Below are positions 42,691 through 56,100 of a DNA stretch of 64,000 bases, piece after piece. The position numbers were made by a program, and so were the translations under genes. Each line of letters opens with the position of its first letter. Position 1 is the stretch's first letter. The notes under the pieces are model-generated. The model ran no database searches. It was given only the letters and a program-made list of their open reading frames with translations, and was not told the origin of the DNA. This stretch comes from Tanytarsus gracilentus (taxonomy: Eukaryota > Arthropoda > Insecta > Diptera > Chironomidae), in contig JAXRKN010000013.1 of NCBI GenBank assembly GCA_038502055.1, positions 1 to 64,000 of the forward strand, read 5' to 3'.

Positions 42691-45600
42691 TCTTCATATC
42701 GAATTACACCCAACTCACCTAGTTTTATTTTGGCAACGATAATATTGATGGCGATGATGACGGACTTAATGGAGGACACGTGGTCGTAAACGTAAAAATT
42801 CAATTTCACAGAACTGATTATACACTTAAGTCCCTTTTTTCATCCTACGTGCTACGTGATATAAGTTGAATGGCACAAACAACGCAAAACATCAAGAAAC
42901 TGAGCGAAAGAGAGACCAATTGAACGTGGAAATGAGAGTGAAAAAAGGAAAAGCGAGTGAGTGCTAATGTCCGAAGCATCACGTTTTAAAATATCCCAAA
43001 AATTTCAAACGTGGGTCGAAGGAGAGGGTAAAAAAATCAAAAGGATGCTTTCAGATTCCTTGCCCTGTCACAGTCTCACTCCGCACTGATTTCTTCACCC
43101 TGTAAATAAAAATGAGCTGACGTTGCTTAGTCTCTTCCGTGTAGATACAAAATGTACTCAATGTTGAAAATTTTTTCTATAACTGATTGGCAAACAAGGA
43201 AAAAAATAAATAAAAATTTTTATAAATAAAAAAATCCCTCTTCTGTGTTTCACTACGTGAAGTTAATATTTCATGCTCTTTCAAATATAACTTGCTAATG
43301 CATTTTCCTAATACTTCAGCTCGTTGACAGCTCGAGAGACGGGAGGTGAAAATGAAATTCCACAGAAGAATCTTTTCTGCAACATAATATCACAAAATCC
43401 TGAACTAAAGAAATATCAATGAGTGTGGAATGAGGAAAGAATTAAAGCGAGTTTTATAAAGCGCGTTTTTCAAATACTGTGCAAAATTTTTTTGAACATA
43501 AGTTAAAATCCTACCAAGGAAATTATAACTCAAGTATAATTCATATAAGTTTTTATTTAGGCTAAAAACTTTTAGCACAAATGGAAAGGTTAAAGTTCGC
43601 AGCAGCACAAAACCATGTTTCATTACGATTCAACACAACGTTGTTTTCTCTTTTATTTCATATAGTCGCTTGTAAATATTATTACGGGTGAACCAAGAGT
43701 GAGCAAGCAATAAATGAAGAGAAAGAGTAAAGGGAATAGTTTTTGTATACATTTGCTCAAAAACCATTTTAAATAGGCTTGAGTTTACCACCCGCATAAG
43801 TTTACACAGAAATCAAAACATATCCACTTGAAAAAATTTCTGTATCCATTTTTTTCTTTTGCCAAAAAAATATTTATACGGCAACATTTGTAATTTTTCT
43901 TCTGTTCGTGCCTCATTGTGAAATCCGGAAGCCCATTAAACCTTTCATGCTTAACATTCTCCCATATACATAGGGAAATGTATTTTGATTGATGATGATT
44001 TGGTTATTTTTGGGTGTCATAAATAATTTATAGTTTTTTGAGCGACCCGGTTGAATGAAAACTTGAAAAGTTGACGTGGGATCATATGATTATCTAAATT
44101 ATCAAAAGCAGTGATTATCTAAATGTTTGTATCATGCCGCCGTCGAGTATTACCGCACATTAGATTTATTTATTATGAAATTTTTTTGAGCCACAACAAA
44201 AAATATTTCCCCATTAAATTGCGCATTTTTTAAAAGCTCAACATTGCTCATAAATTTTAATTTGTTTTTTTCCCGCACAAGTACCAAGTGGGTGCTAGTT
44301 TCACATTAAACACTCCACGCGAGTCTTCCACCTTTTCTTTATTACGATGTGAAAAAAGTATAAATTTCATTCTCGATTATCTCTAGACAATTGCTTTCCA
44401 GCACTCTTGTCGTTCTTCGTCTTTTGTAACAAGAGTATTTTTTACACATTAGAGCGGACGAATGAATTTCCTGGGTGGCAATTGTCAAATTTTTATGAAA
44501 TTAAATGTGATTCGTGTATCGACTTCGCAATGAGCGGCGAGATGACGTATCTCGGAGACATTTTACGCTATCTCGTCGCTGTGTAAACAATAAATAAATA
44601 ACATTGTTTGTAAAAAATAACAAAGAGGAAATTGCCCTCAAATCCCTCATTCAATGGAAGTTTCATAAAAAGTCAACGTTGGTGGTGGGCAGAAATAAAA
44701 ATTTATTGCTGACAGACCGATCGCTTGAGCACGCGGTAATCTTAAAAACGTGACCATACTCGCTGAATGTTCTCACTCTCATAAAAGCCCTTTTCATCCT
44801 CGCCATTTTCTTTCTATGTAAAAGTTCCACAAATTATATTCAGTCTCGCTCGTTGAGACATTGCACAATAATTGGATGACAAATCGAGGCAAATGTGCGT
44901 GGTAGAGAGAGATATATATGAATATGTAATTAATAAATTCATCATTTAATTACAATTAATTTAACTCAACTTTGTCATAATTTTGAATGTCATAGATGTT
45001 CATGAGGATGAAAAACTTATTAGGTATATAACGGTTTAAAATTATTTCAAATACTTTAAGTTGTATTTTTTGCCATCAAAATTTATTTTCCATCCCACTC
45101 TCAAAATTATCTTTTTCAGAAATAATTTTGAATACATTAAAATGATATCAAAATATTATGTAACATATCACTATGAGATAATTTCATTCAAACGTGTGCA
45201 AGTTAAATTTCGAATACTAAGATCAAATTTATTTTTCGAGTAAAAAAATATTTTTTTTCCTTGAAAATATATAATTTTTATCGAAGGGTTTAGTTCTCTA
45301 TCACTCAAAATCAAATTTTAAGTTAATCCCAAGCTCCTACTGAGCTGCAAACTCAAAAAATAGTTAGCATCAATGAAGAAATTCATTAGCCTACTAATTT
45401 AACTTTCAATGATTACAAAGAATTTTAATAAATTTTCCTTGCGAAAATATGCATTTTATTAAAGTGGAAATTAGCCTAATTTCCGGCTTTTTCCCGGCAT
45501 CACTTGTATATATAAAATGATTGTTCATGTATCTATCTACATTTTCTGATATTCATATGTCGGTTCTGTTCGGTTCCGCAGAAGTTTTTTAATGCTGAAT

Positions 45601-48600
45601 TTTACTAAACTTTGAGGAACCACAGCTTAATATTTCCTCTTTATTTTCAAAATCTATTGATGCAGTTTGATAGATATGACTTTTCTCATTTGAAGTCTAA
45701 ATATTATCGAATGTTGAATGTGCTCACATTTAGAGATATTTCGATTTATACCAAAGGGTAATTTTGTATTGAAAATCATATAAAACCTCGTGGAGCTGGT
45801 AATGTTAAGGATACAATTTTCGAAATGATATTTTTTATTAGCTACGGTATCAAGCTTTTAATCGAGTAAAGGGAATTAATTTTAAAACAAAGTTAAAGCT
45901 AAATTTAACGAGTTTTAAAGAAACTTGCACACGTTTGAATCAAATTATCTCATAGTGCATATGTAAAATGTGTGGATTTTCCATTGGATAACTATTGAGA
46001 TAGAAATTGATGGAAAATTTTGCCATGTTTAAAATAGCACACAATAATCTCTATTCTAAATATTTGGATGTCAATCAATTGCGAATGAGATGAATTCCAA
46101 AAATGTTATCTGAACATTATACCGCACATAATTTAGAAGTATTGTGCTCATTTTAGTCGTGATTATGCCTCATGTGAGTTATAATGTATTTTTGTTTTGA
46201 TTATTGGACTTTTTGAACTGACGTTAATTTGCCATTTAGTTAAATTTTTCCTTCTCTTGAATAAATGTTCATCCCACCAACGCTTTGGCTTTATCTTCCT
46301 GGAAGTTTTTGAATATAGAATTATTTACAGTTATCAAGCTATCTTTTTAGTGTAACCCACGAGATGTAAAATTAATTTGCACACCGAAGCATTTCCCCAT
46401 ATTCTCTCGTTAAACTGAATAAGCAACTAGCTAATGTTTGCTCGTTGCCATGCACATCTTAGTGGTATCCCAAACTGACCCTCTTCTCTCATTCGTCTCA
46501 TCATCATCATCAACGGTATGGTCGAGTGTAAAAGCACGTAGACGTTCGAGATCTTTTTGTTTGCAGTGTCACACATAACAGAATATAAATTGGTATCCTC
46601 TCGCATCATGCGATGGTTGGTAAGCAAAGTGACAAACTCTAAATACATTGGGAGAAGAGGGGAAAAGATCTCGCACGTAAAATGAATACCTTTGCTCCAA
46701 AAATGGCTCTCTCACAACGATAGAGCTTCCAAACACTAAAAGCCAAGAGAGTGTTTTGAATACAAACTAGGGTAGATGTGGCATAAATTAAAGCTTTCAC
46801 TCTTGGACATCTCTACATCATTCGAGATTGTGTACTCGATAGTGCTCAAGGCACGATGAATTAGTAAGTGTGAACGTCTTCAAATGCTTTCGTGAGATTT
46901 TTAGAAAAAATTTAAATTTTTCCTCTCCATATTTAAATTTTTTTTGGAAATCTCAAAATAAACTCTCGATTTCAAGAAAATCCCTAAACTCAACAGCTGT
47001 CACGCCTTGACACAGCCACACACATAAAGATGAGTCTTTTTATTGCATGTTTTGTGAATTCCATCGTTCATCAAGCTGAATTTTGCTCTCCCCTTACTTC
47101 TTTTTATTTCCTCCTCCTCACTTAGTCACTCTCAGGAAAAGTTGTCGACACATACACAAAAAAGAACATTCATGTGAGAGAACGAGCACGTTCACATAGT
47201 TGTGCTGTTTAAGTAAGTGACGACGTACTCTCTAATTACACAATTTTCCGATTTTTGCTCGCTGTGAGTAATTTTCTCGAGTGTGAAAAAGTCATTTGTT
47301 CTTGTCAAGCGAGCTGATTTTTTTTCTCACACTGGTGAATTTTTTATTTTCATTTTTAGCGAAAAATCGTAATTCTTTTGAATGCAAATTGAGTATGATG
47401 AGTCTATCAAAGCGACAGGGGATTGAGACATATTTGAAATAATTGAGGACGTTGATAATTAAGAATGGTTGTCTGCTGATTTAATTTTTGCTTGTTTTAG
47501 TTGTATCACGATGAGATGAGGTATAATACCATGGGAAAAAATTGTTCGCTCTATAGAAAATGTAATTTCTCAATTCAATTCAATTCTTTGATCGTACATT
47601 TTAACACTTTACACTGCTCGTATTTATTAAGTGCACTTAAGTGTTAAAATTATTGCATTGTTTATCGAAAGAGCAAAAAGTTGAAAACAATTCATTTGTT
47701 CATTAAACCTAGTGCAACAATTCAGCACATAAATATGCATGCTTGCAATAAACTTCAAAGCTATAAGGAAACCCGAGAAATTGTGAATGAGAAGCAAGAA
47801 AAATTTTTATTATTTGCAATTTGCTTTATAGGGAAGTGAGGCTTTAGTGTATGGAGTGCATGTGGGAACTAAGGCAAGGATTTGTGAGCAAATAAAATGA
47901 AACAATATAAGGCATCATCATAAATCTCTTTTGGTTCTTGGTTCCGCCGTTGTTGTTTGCTTTTTGAATGCGAAAAGAAAATCCTTTGCTACATTTTGAA
48001 TTATATTCGCTTTATTTCAGCTCCTCGACCACCAAATCCTCTCGCACTCTGCTCTGCATCAATTTTGAGATGTTTTGTTCACTCGTCAATGTGCCTTTGG
48101 GAATATTTAAGAATCAACTTTAATGTGGTCGCTCAAAATTATCAATAATTCAAGTTTTGTTATTCTATGAAAAGTTTCTCGAACACGAAACACTATTGTC
48201 ATATATTCTGAGTGGTTTTCTTTGAATATTTTTCTTCTTAGCATAAAAATTTTTTTATTAAAATAATTCTAATTAGCCCTGAACGAAAAATTTTTCACCA
48301 ATACATTTTGTAGTCTCTTTGAGTGTTTGATTAAGATTGAGATTTAATAAAAAATAGATTAAATTTGTAATAGTATTTGAATGGAGACATTAAAATCCTC
48401 GCCAAGCTTCTGATCTTCATGAATGTATCTACAAACAAGAGAAGAAAAATAAATCAAGGCCAATGTTCAAATAACTTTTTTCTTCTCCAACATACAAATG
48501 ATACAAATCCACCAGGAGAAAACGAGAAACCAAATGAATATTATTCATGTGAAATAAAGAAATATTTAGGACACAGCAAGCGACCCTGAAAATTAATCTC

Positions 48601-48841
48601 TTTTGGTTAACGGAGAAGCTCTTTTTCACACTTTTACATCCTAAGCTTAACTCTAGCTTAACTGCTCTTCCAGAACACGGTTTGTATTTCAAAGATTTTG
48701 AAAAATATGAAAAATATGCAAATGATTTTTGAATTTTTATGTTTAAATTTAAAATTTTGACAACTTTTTAAAGCTTTAGAATTTTATAAAATTATTAAAT
48801 TTTTATCAGAAATATAAAAAGGCTAATATATACAACATATC
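42691..48841. other. No gene recognised; sidestep-like 3' flank and intergenic DNA
   Basis: The start is probably 3' untranslated sequence, with AATAAA at 43105. The remainder is AT-rich without coding signals. A small inverted repeat lies at 47599-47650 (TTTTAACACTT/AAGTGTTAAAA with AAGTGCACTT in the loop). Confidence 0.4.
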
Positions 48842-49340
48842 TTAAAAACAATGTGGGTCTGCTAGCGACGTTGCCATTTACAATAGCTTTGCTGTCCTTT
48901 ATCAGTACCCTCCGATGCATAATTTCTGGCAACCTTGTTTACTTTCACTTTTGTTCTTAAAAAATCTCATTCAAAGGTTGAATTGTCTTCAATTAAATGG
49001 AATTAAATTATTGACATTCCTCAAAAAAAACATCCCTTCCAATCGATTCTTGGTCTAATCACGAGTTCAATGAGATACATGAAGCCAGAGGTCTGAAAAA
49101 TAGTGACACTGGTTAAACATGAATACATGATGAAAATTACTCAAAAAAGAATGTACATATAAAGAATGGACATTATGGCTGTCCGTAGCACGATCTATGG
49201 TTACGACTTGAAAACTCTTAATGCCTGCACATATAGACCCTTAGAGCTACAATTTACAGAAGTTTCTAGCTGGTCAGGGGATGAGTTCTCGAAAGTGCGG
49301 AGGACGGAAAGATGAACATATAAGAGTTACACCACTTTGT
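48842..49340 (+). mobile_element. Diverged copy of the 120-bp-repeat element
   Basis: It opens with a head sequence (tgggtctgc, gcgacgttgccattt, caatagct) shared with the outer end of the inverted copy near 60380-60440. About one and a half degenerate repeat units follow (ccaatcgattcttgg, cacgagttcaatgagatac, atgaagcc), then a tail like 14230-14350 (agctggtc, gttctcga). It is short and old compared with the other two loci. Confidence 0.6.
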
Positions 49341-52007
49341 GGGTTACGCTAAAAATTACGTAGGAAATTAAGAAAAATTATGAAAATATTTTGTGGTAAT
49401 TATTTTGAAAAAATATATGTTTAAAGTAAAAAGACTATAAAAGGGATTTCTGTCGACACTGGTGCGACAGCTGCTTATCACAAGAACCCACAGCAAGCAA
49501 ACACCACAAAAGTTTAACTTGATGCCTCTTCACTCTCTCTCTCTCTTTTCATCAATTTAATGATAAAACAGTTAGGGGAAAATTGTTATTTTCTTGAGTG
49601 TGTGTGTACGCCAAAAAGTTTGTCAGACGAGTGAGAAAACCAACCTCAGTCCTCAGTTCAGTGGCTTTTTTCAAGCTCACAAGTGTGAGAAGACATTTTC
49701 CATCAACAGAACAGACTGCGAACAAACTTTTTTAATTGAAATAAAAAACTTTTATAACTTCTTTTATGGATGACAAATATCATAACATCGCTCACATCTG
49801 CACAGTTACACTACCAAAGCGAAAAGAGCGAAGAATTTACAGATTATAAAATTATAATTTCCTCTTCCAAAAAAAAATTGCCGAGAGCTTATAAAGAGTG
49901 TCGTCGTCGCTACGATGAGAGATGGAAAAAGGGATGAAAATGGAAACCCTCTTTTTATCATATGCGGAGCACATGTGTGCGTAAATGTGGGTGGAATTGT
50001 TCGGATTGTGTCACCACCTCGAATGTTAAAAGAGCAGATTAATGGTCGTAGAATGGCTTTTTGGGATTATTTGTTATCCTTTAAGTTTTGTGCGTTGTGT
50101 GTGCTTCACTCTCGCCCCTAAATTTTCACATTTGAAGCAAACACTTTTGCTATGTTTATTACCTAAATCCGATTCGACGGGTTTGTGATGAGGAAAATGT
50201 TATGAACTTCAAGCTTTTCGCATTATTTGATAAACTCTTTCAAAAGTTTACTCACATTCTCGTGATTTTTATGAGATTCTTAACGTAAATTTACTTTTAA
50301 CACCAAATGTATCAAATATCGAGGGTGTGATTAAAGGGGTGGAAATTTAAAAAATGAAAGAAAATTTTAAAATCATTGATTCAAAACTTAAATTTTACAG
50401 AAATATTGAATTTTTTTAAAATTTCATCCCTTGCAAAATATTTTTTCAAACTCAGAAAAAGCATTAAAAATGTTTCACACTTTTTCCCCCTTTCATTCAT
50501 TTGGACACAAAAATGTGTGAAAAATTCATGTACACGATAAAAATGCCATATTTTTTCTTAACTGTCAACCCAAAAAAAAATTTAAAGAAGGCAAGGACCG
50601 AAACTTGTAAAATCCTTTTCGCTCTAAATCACTGCATCAAAAAAACCTCACAAAGAGATTTTTTACGAGCATTAACCCCAGAAAAGTAAAATGAAGAGCT
50701 CACTCAGCAAAAGGTTACATGCACATAAACTTGAAGCTTTATGAGATTTTAATGAATGAGTTCCTCATTAATCCACAAGTTAGTGTGTTTTTCATCAACT
50801 ATAGATACAAATGCAGAAAATATATTTATTTTTTCCTATTTGTATAAAGAAGTGCTGGGTGTTGAATAAACAAACAAACAATTCATGTGAAGCAACTGAT
50901 ACTTGTAATGAGGTTTTAATGAATGAGATGCAAAAATAGTGTTGATATGATAAGTAGGAGTGAAAATGAAATGAATTGTATAGAGAGAGAGAAATGAGTA
51001 ATTTCATGGAATGTCTTCATTCAATTCTCGATAAAATTAAAGAAGTTTATGGGAAAATTAAATTGTGATAAAAAGTTAAAATTATTTTTTCCAAAAATTT
51101 GACAATACCCCTTAATTTATTTGATACTACCATAAAATCTATTAGAGCGATTTCTCGTATTTAACAATTATTATGCAGTGCAGGTTCACGAAAGCAGAAA
51201 AAGTTCAAATTACAAATGGATGCAGCACACATAGCTGAGAGCAGTAGATGAATGTAAGGGAGAATGAGAAGTGTGAGATAGAAAGTAATTATGGCACTCT
51301 GAAAGGTACTCTACACTCGAGCCATGACAAGAAGGAATCTCTATCTGAATTATGAGATCTGTTCTCTATTCAAAAACATCTCTCTGGCACTTTTTTACTA
51401 TACAAAAAAATATATATTTATTTCTATGGTGTACACAAATTCAACATTTTCGTATGAGAACGCAAATGAGAACTGGCAACACAAAGATCGTCATAATAAA
51501 TTAAAATTCAAAAAGAAAGGAATTTACATTCGCCACAATTTTCCTAGTTTGCATTCAAAACATTCGAGGAATGTGTTTTGTTGCACACAAAACGATAAAG
51601 AAGAAGTAAGAGATGCTACTGGAGAGTGTTAAGGTAAATTGCGGTATAATGGAGAGCTTTTTATGCTGGTAGTTTTTTTCTTACTGCTGTTGTTTGCGGT
51701 AAATTTCGTGGCAAATGTTACGTGAATAATTTCCACACATAGACAGCAGATCCCTGAGCAAATTCTTCTATTTATTGTTGTGAGAAAGATGATTAAATAG
51801 TACAACATATAATTTAAATATTGCGAGTTTCAATGTACCCTGAAAAATGGAACAAAATTTCAAGTACTTTTGAAAATTAAACGGTGAAATAAAATTTATT
51901 TTAAAGGTGAAATAAAAAATTTGAAACAGAATTTTCCTGCTAAATCGTTTTAATTCGCTCTTTCCAGGAAAATTTAATTATAATTCTAACAAAATTTATC
52001 AAACGAT
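49341..52007. other. No gene recognised
   Basis: AT-rich intergenic sequence. Short open frames here have no domain character or splice support. Confidence 0.35.
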
Positions 52008-52015
52008 ATCTTCAG

Positions 52016-53152
52016 ACCCGCGTCGATTTAACATAAAACTGACGACAACATAAAACTGACGCAAATCTGACGAAAAACTGACGCAAAACCGTCGACAAGA
52101 GAAAAAGTGACGACACGAAATTCATAACACAAAACTGACGGAAAACTGTCGACAAGAGAAAAAGTGACGACAGGAAACTATTAAAAAATAAAGTGACGCA
52201 AAACTGTCGACAAGAGGGTTGTAGGTCATCCATCCGGCAGAAAATTCATGAAAATTTCATGAAGAATTGTGTGGGAAATACTGTCAATTTGAACTTTCCA
52301 TGGAATTTATTTGTATATCTCTTTTTGTAAAAGGGATAAATGAGTGGGAAGAGGTTAAAATTGTTGATGGTTTCTTTTTGTAAAAGGGATAAATGAGTAG
52401 GAAGAGGTTAAAATTATTGATGGATTCTTTTCATTCTGATCAATTTTAATCTCTTCCCACTCATTTATTCCTTTTACAAAAAGAATCCATCATCAATATT
52501 AACATCTTCCACTCATTTATCCCTTTTACAAAAAGAAATCATCAATAATTTTAACCTCTTCCCACCCATTTATTACAAGCGCCCATCCTAATAACTTCTA
52601 TGGAAAATTCTAGGAAAGTTCAAATTGACAGTATTTTCCACACAATTTTTCATGAATTTTCTGCCGTATGGACAACCTTCTTGTCGACGGTTTTTCCCCA
52701 TTTTATTTTTAAATATTTTGCTGTCGTCAGTTTTTTTCTCTTGTCGACAGTTTTTCGCCATTTTATTTTTTAATAGTTTCCTGTCGTCACTTTCTCTTGT
52801 CGACGGTTTTGCGTCACTTTATTTTTAAATATTTTCCTGTCGTCAGTTTTTTTCTCTTGTCGACAGTTTTTCGCCATTTTATTTTTAATAGTTTCCTGTC
52901 GTCACTTTCTCTTGTCGACGGTTTTGCGTCACTTTATTTTTTAAATATTTTCCTGTCGTCAGTTTTTTCTCTTGTCGACGGTTTTTCGCCATTTTATTTT
53001 TAAATATTTTGCTGTCGTCACTTTTTCTCTTGTCGACGGTTTTGCGTCAGTATATCGTCAGTTTTGTGTTAAGAATTTTCATGTCGTCACTTTTTCGTCA
53101 GATTTGCGTCAGTTTTATGTTGTCGTCAGTTTTATGTTAAATCGACGCGGGT
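52016..53152. mobile_element. Foldback-type DNA transposon with tandem-repeat inverted arms
   Basis: The element begins ACCCGCGTCGATTT and ends with its exact complement. It is flanked by the 8-bp duplication atcttcag at 52008-52015 and 53153-53160. Each arm is made of short repeats around gtcgtcagtttt and cttgtcgacggttttgcgtc; the right arm is longer. The centre is itself palindromic: an outer pair (aaattcatgaa, actgtcaatttgaactttcc) and an inner pair of duplicated aaagggataaatgagtgggaa units. It has no coding capacity, as small ORFs are repeat translations. An 8-bp duplication fits hAT, P or Foldback-like transposases, but the ends do not let me name the family. Confidence 0.9.
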
Positions 53153-53160
53153 ATCTTCAG

Positions 53161-56100
53161 CCTATCTCATCCACAACACGTTTCACTTCCTGTTCAGCTC
53201 TTCACACTTTTTTTGCCAACGGCTGTCGGAAGTGAAAAATGTGCCAAATCTTCCTTTAAGAGAGACATTTTAATTTTATTTCATTACGAAGTAATTAATT
53301 AAATGTGGAAATTTTTTGTCGCCCCTTAATTATACACTTTTTCATCATTTCTGAAGTCACTGTGCGTAATGCTCTCGTCATAGCAAATGAAAAAAATTTT
53401 ATTTGCAAAGCGGAGAAAAAATTTCCACCCTCAAGCGAAGAAAACCTTTTTTATCTTCTCAGATTTTTACAATTGTGGCACAAAATTCACTTTAAAACAA
53501 TTTTTCATCGTCGCTCATAATAATGTGAATTAATTAAATCAATGTGTACTTTTGTGCCTCGAAACTGAGGAGCATTTTTTGGGTAATGTTAGCAAACAGA
53601 TTTCGACGACCCCTCGAGAGGATTCCTTTAATCAGCGGAAAATTTATACATTCGACATTTCTCAACGAATGCTAGAAAATTTGTTTAAGGAAAATGTCAA
53701 GATAGTCGAAAAAAGGATCTGAAATTAATTCTGTAATGAATTATTTTATTTAGAGATGATGATGCGCTTGAAAAAATTCAAATAAATGGTAATCGGTGTC
53801 AATCTTCAGTGAAAATAGACATTTGCAATTCATATCAATAATGATTAGATGTAGAGGTCGGGAGAGATTGTTCATTTAATTAGAAAATAAACTTACAAAT
53901 TTTCAATCTTGTTTTTTGTGTTTTCCAGATGCTTAAAAATACAAAATTTCTGTCTCATAAATTATTAATTTCACTCAACTCCGCACGCATATTTCTAGTA
54001 TTAATATCAATTTAAATCATTTTCATATTAATCCCCTCAAAACAAACTCTTATACTAATTAACCTAGCGATTTTCCTCCCAACCGCTTCGTTTTACTTGG
54101 TTTGCTCATTTTCTCTCTGTTCAGCGAAAAACAAGCAAGAAGTCAATTTAATCAGCAGTAATGATAAATATGCGGATTGAATACACACGCAAAGTGTGTA
54201 TCCTTTGAACGCACACATTCACTTAAGAGATGATGTTATTTATACAATTTTTTTCTCACTATTTTACACTCACTGCAATTTATCAAATCTGATTCTTTTG
54301 CATAATTAGATAGTTACAAAAATTTCAAAGTCAAATTAAATTTTTGGCGGAAAAATGAGATGCAAAAAATATGTGTTTCATCCAAAAGTACTCATTTCAC
54401 ATAAGTAAAAAGTGCCAGATAGATAGTAAAAGTAAAAACATATGAGTGGCAAGCATAAGCCATAAAACGAGAAGAAATACAAAGAATATGCCATCATCAC
54501 ATCATCCGCCTCCGCAACACATGGCGAGCAATTTCTAGTCTCACATTCCTCAATCCTTGAAGGCATATTGTGTGTGTCTGTGTGTGTGTGTTTATGAGCG
54601 AAAGCGATGAGATTTATTTGGCAACAACAACAACAACGAATGGTACTGAAGAAGAGAATTTTTACTGTTAAAATTTATACCGGAGCTGATTAAACTCGGT
54701 TTAGAGAAGAAGAAAAAAAGCGGTAAAAGTTGAACATAAAGGAAATGTATAAGGCAAAGTTAAAGATGTTTATGTCACTCTTGACGCCTCTCTTCTTTTT
54801 CTGGAAAGAAAAGGAGAAAATTTATGCGTAAAAAATTTCTCTATACCAATTTAAATTTTTTTCATCTGGCAAAGATCTTAAATGGATATTTTTTGGGGGT
54901 ATGTAAAAGTGTATTTTATCACCCATAGATTGACATTGAAACCTTGGAAAAGCTATTGTGTGAACATCCCACAATATCGCTCCAGCCACTCCATTGCCCC
55001 CTGCTTACGCGTGCTTTTCTCTTTCTCATAGTTAAATTGTTGAGAACTTCATCGTCTATCCTAAACATTATGTCGCCCGTCTATTATATTAAAGAAAACG
55101 GTCTTAATATGAACGCGATGTTTTTTTAAGCCTCTTGCGAGAAAAGAAAGAGAAAAATTCCTTAATGTGCTGTTTTCGCCTTCCACAAATTACTTTTTAT
55201 TTTCATTGCTCACTCTCACTCCCTTTTCTCTCATCTTTTCTCGTTCGAAGATTTGCGGGCGTATAATAATTATTTCGGAAAATTTTCGGCAGCGAAAAAA
55301 TTATGAGAAACTTTTTTGTTTTAAAGAAGAACTTTGCTTTGAGCTTAAATTGACAACAGTGCTATTAAATTGCTATTTATCTTTGTCCAATTAGCGTTTG
55401 TTTACTCTCAACCTACTCACTTTTTTTTGAGGAATTTTTATGTGATCCACGTGGCATACAAGAGTGGGTTACTTTAATATTTTTTTTATTTTGAAGGTTC
55501 TTTAGGAGTCCCTGATGTGATGGTCCACTAAGAGCATCTGCGAGAAAATCAGATTTACGCTTAAATACATGAGCTGAAATTGAAATATTTCACAATTTGA
55601 GATTAAAATTTAAAATAGTTTATAAATTTTTAAAATCAAAATTTTAAGTTTCAGAATGTTATGTTTTCTGATTTGCCCAGCAGACCCATTACTCTCTGAA
55701 AAGCCTCAAATTATAAAATATTCACAAATGCCCTAGTCTCGTTTGATGTTGCATAAGTAAAGTATCTTTTTGCTTCGGAAAAACTTCCTTCGAGTCGAAA
55801 TCTTATTTCTCTCTAAACCGAAGTCTGATGATATTTCACTCTCGCAACGAACTGAATAAACACAGGAGAAAAAGAAGGAGAATTTATTTATAACAGATAA
55901 GATTCCCTCCATAAAAAAATTGTTATAAAATCTTTTTTCAATTCATTTCAAAAATGCTTTTTCGTTTGGAAAACACTAAAAGTGTATAGCGAACATTTGG
56001 GTGTAGACAAATTTTGTGATTGCTTCTTTAAATTTTTTAAAATAGACGACAACTTTATTGAGGTCTTACAAAAACCAATTTATCATTCCATATCAACTTA

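Noticed and set aside
52012..53235. Several ORFs rich in LLSTVFRQF-type repeats
   Set aside because: They are translations of the foldback element's arm repeats in both directions.
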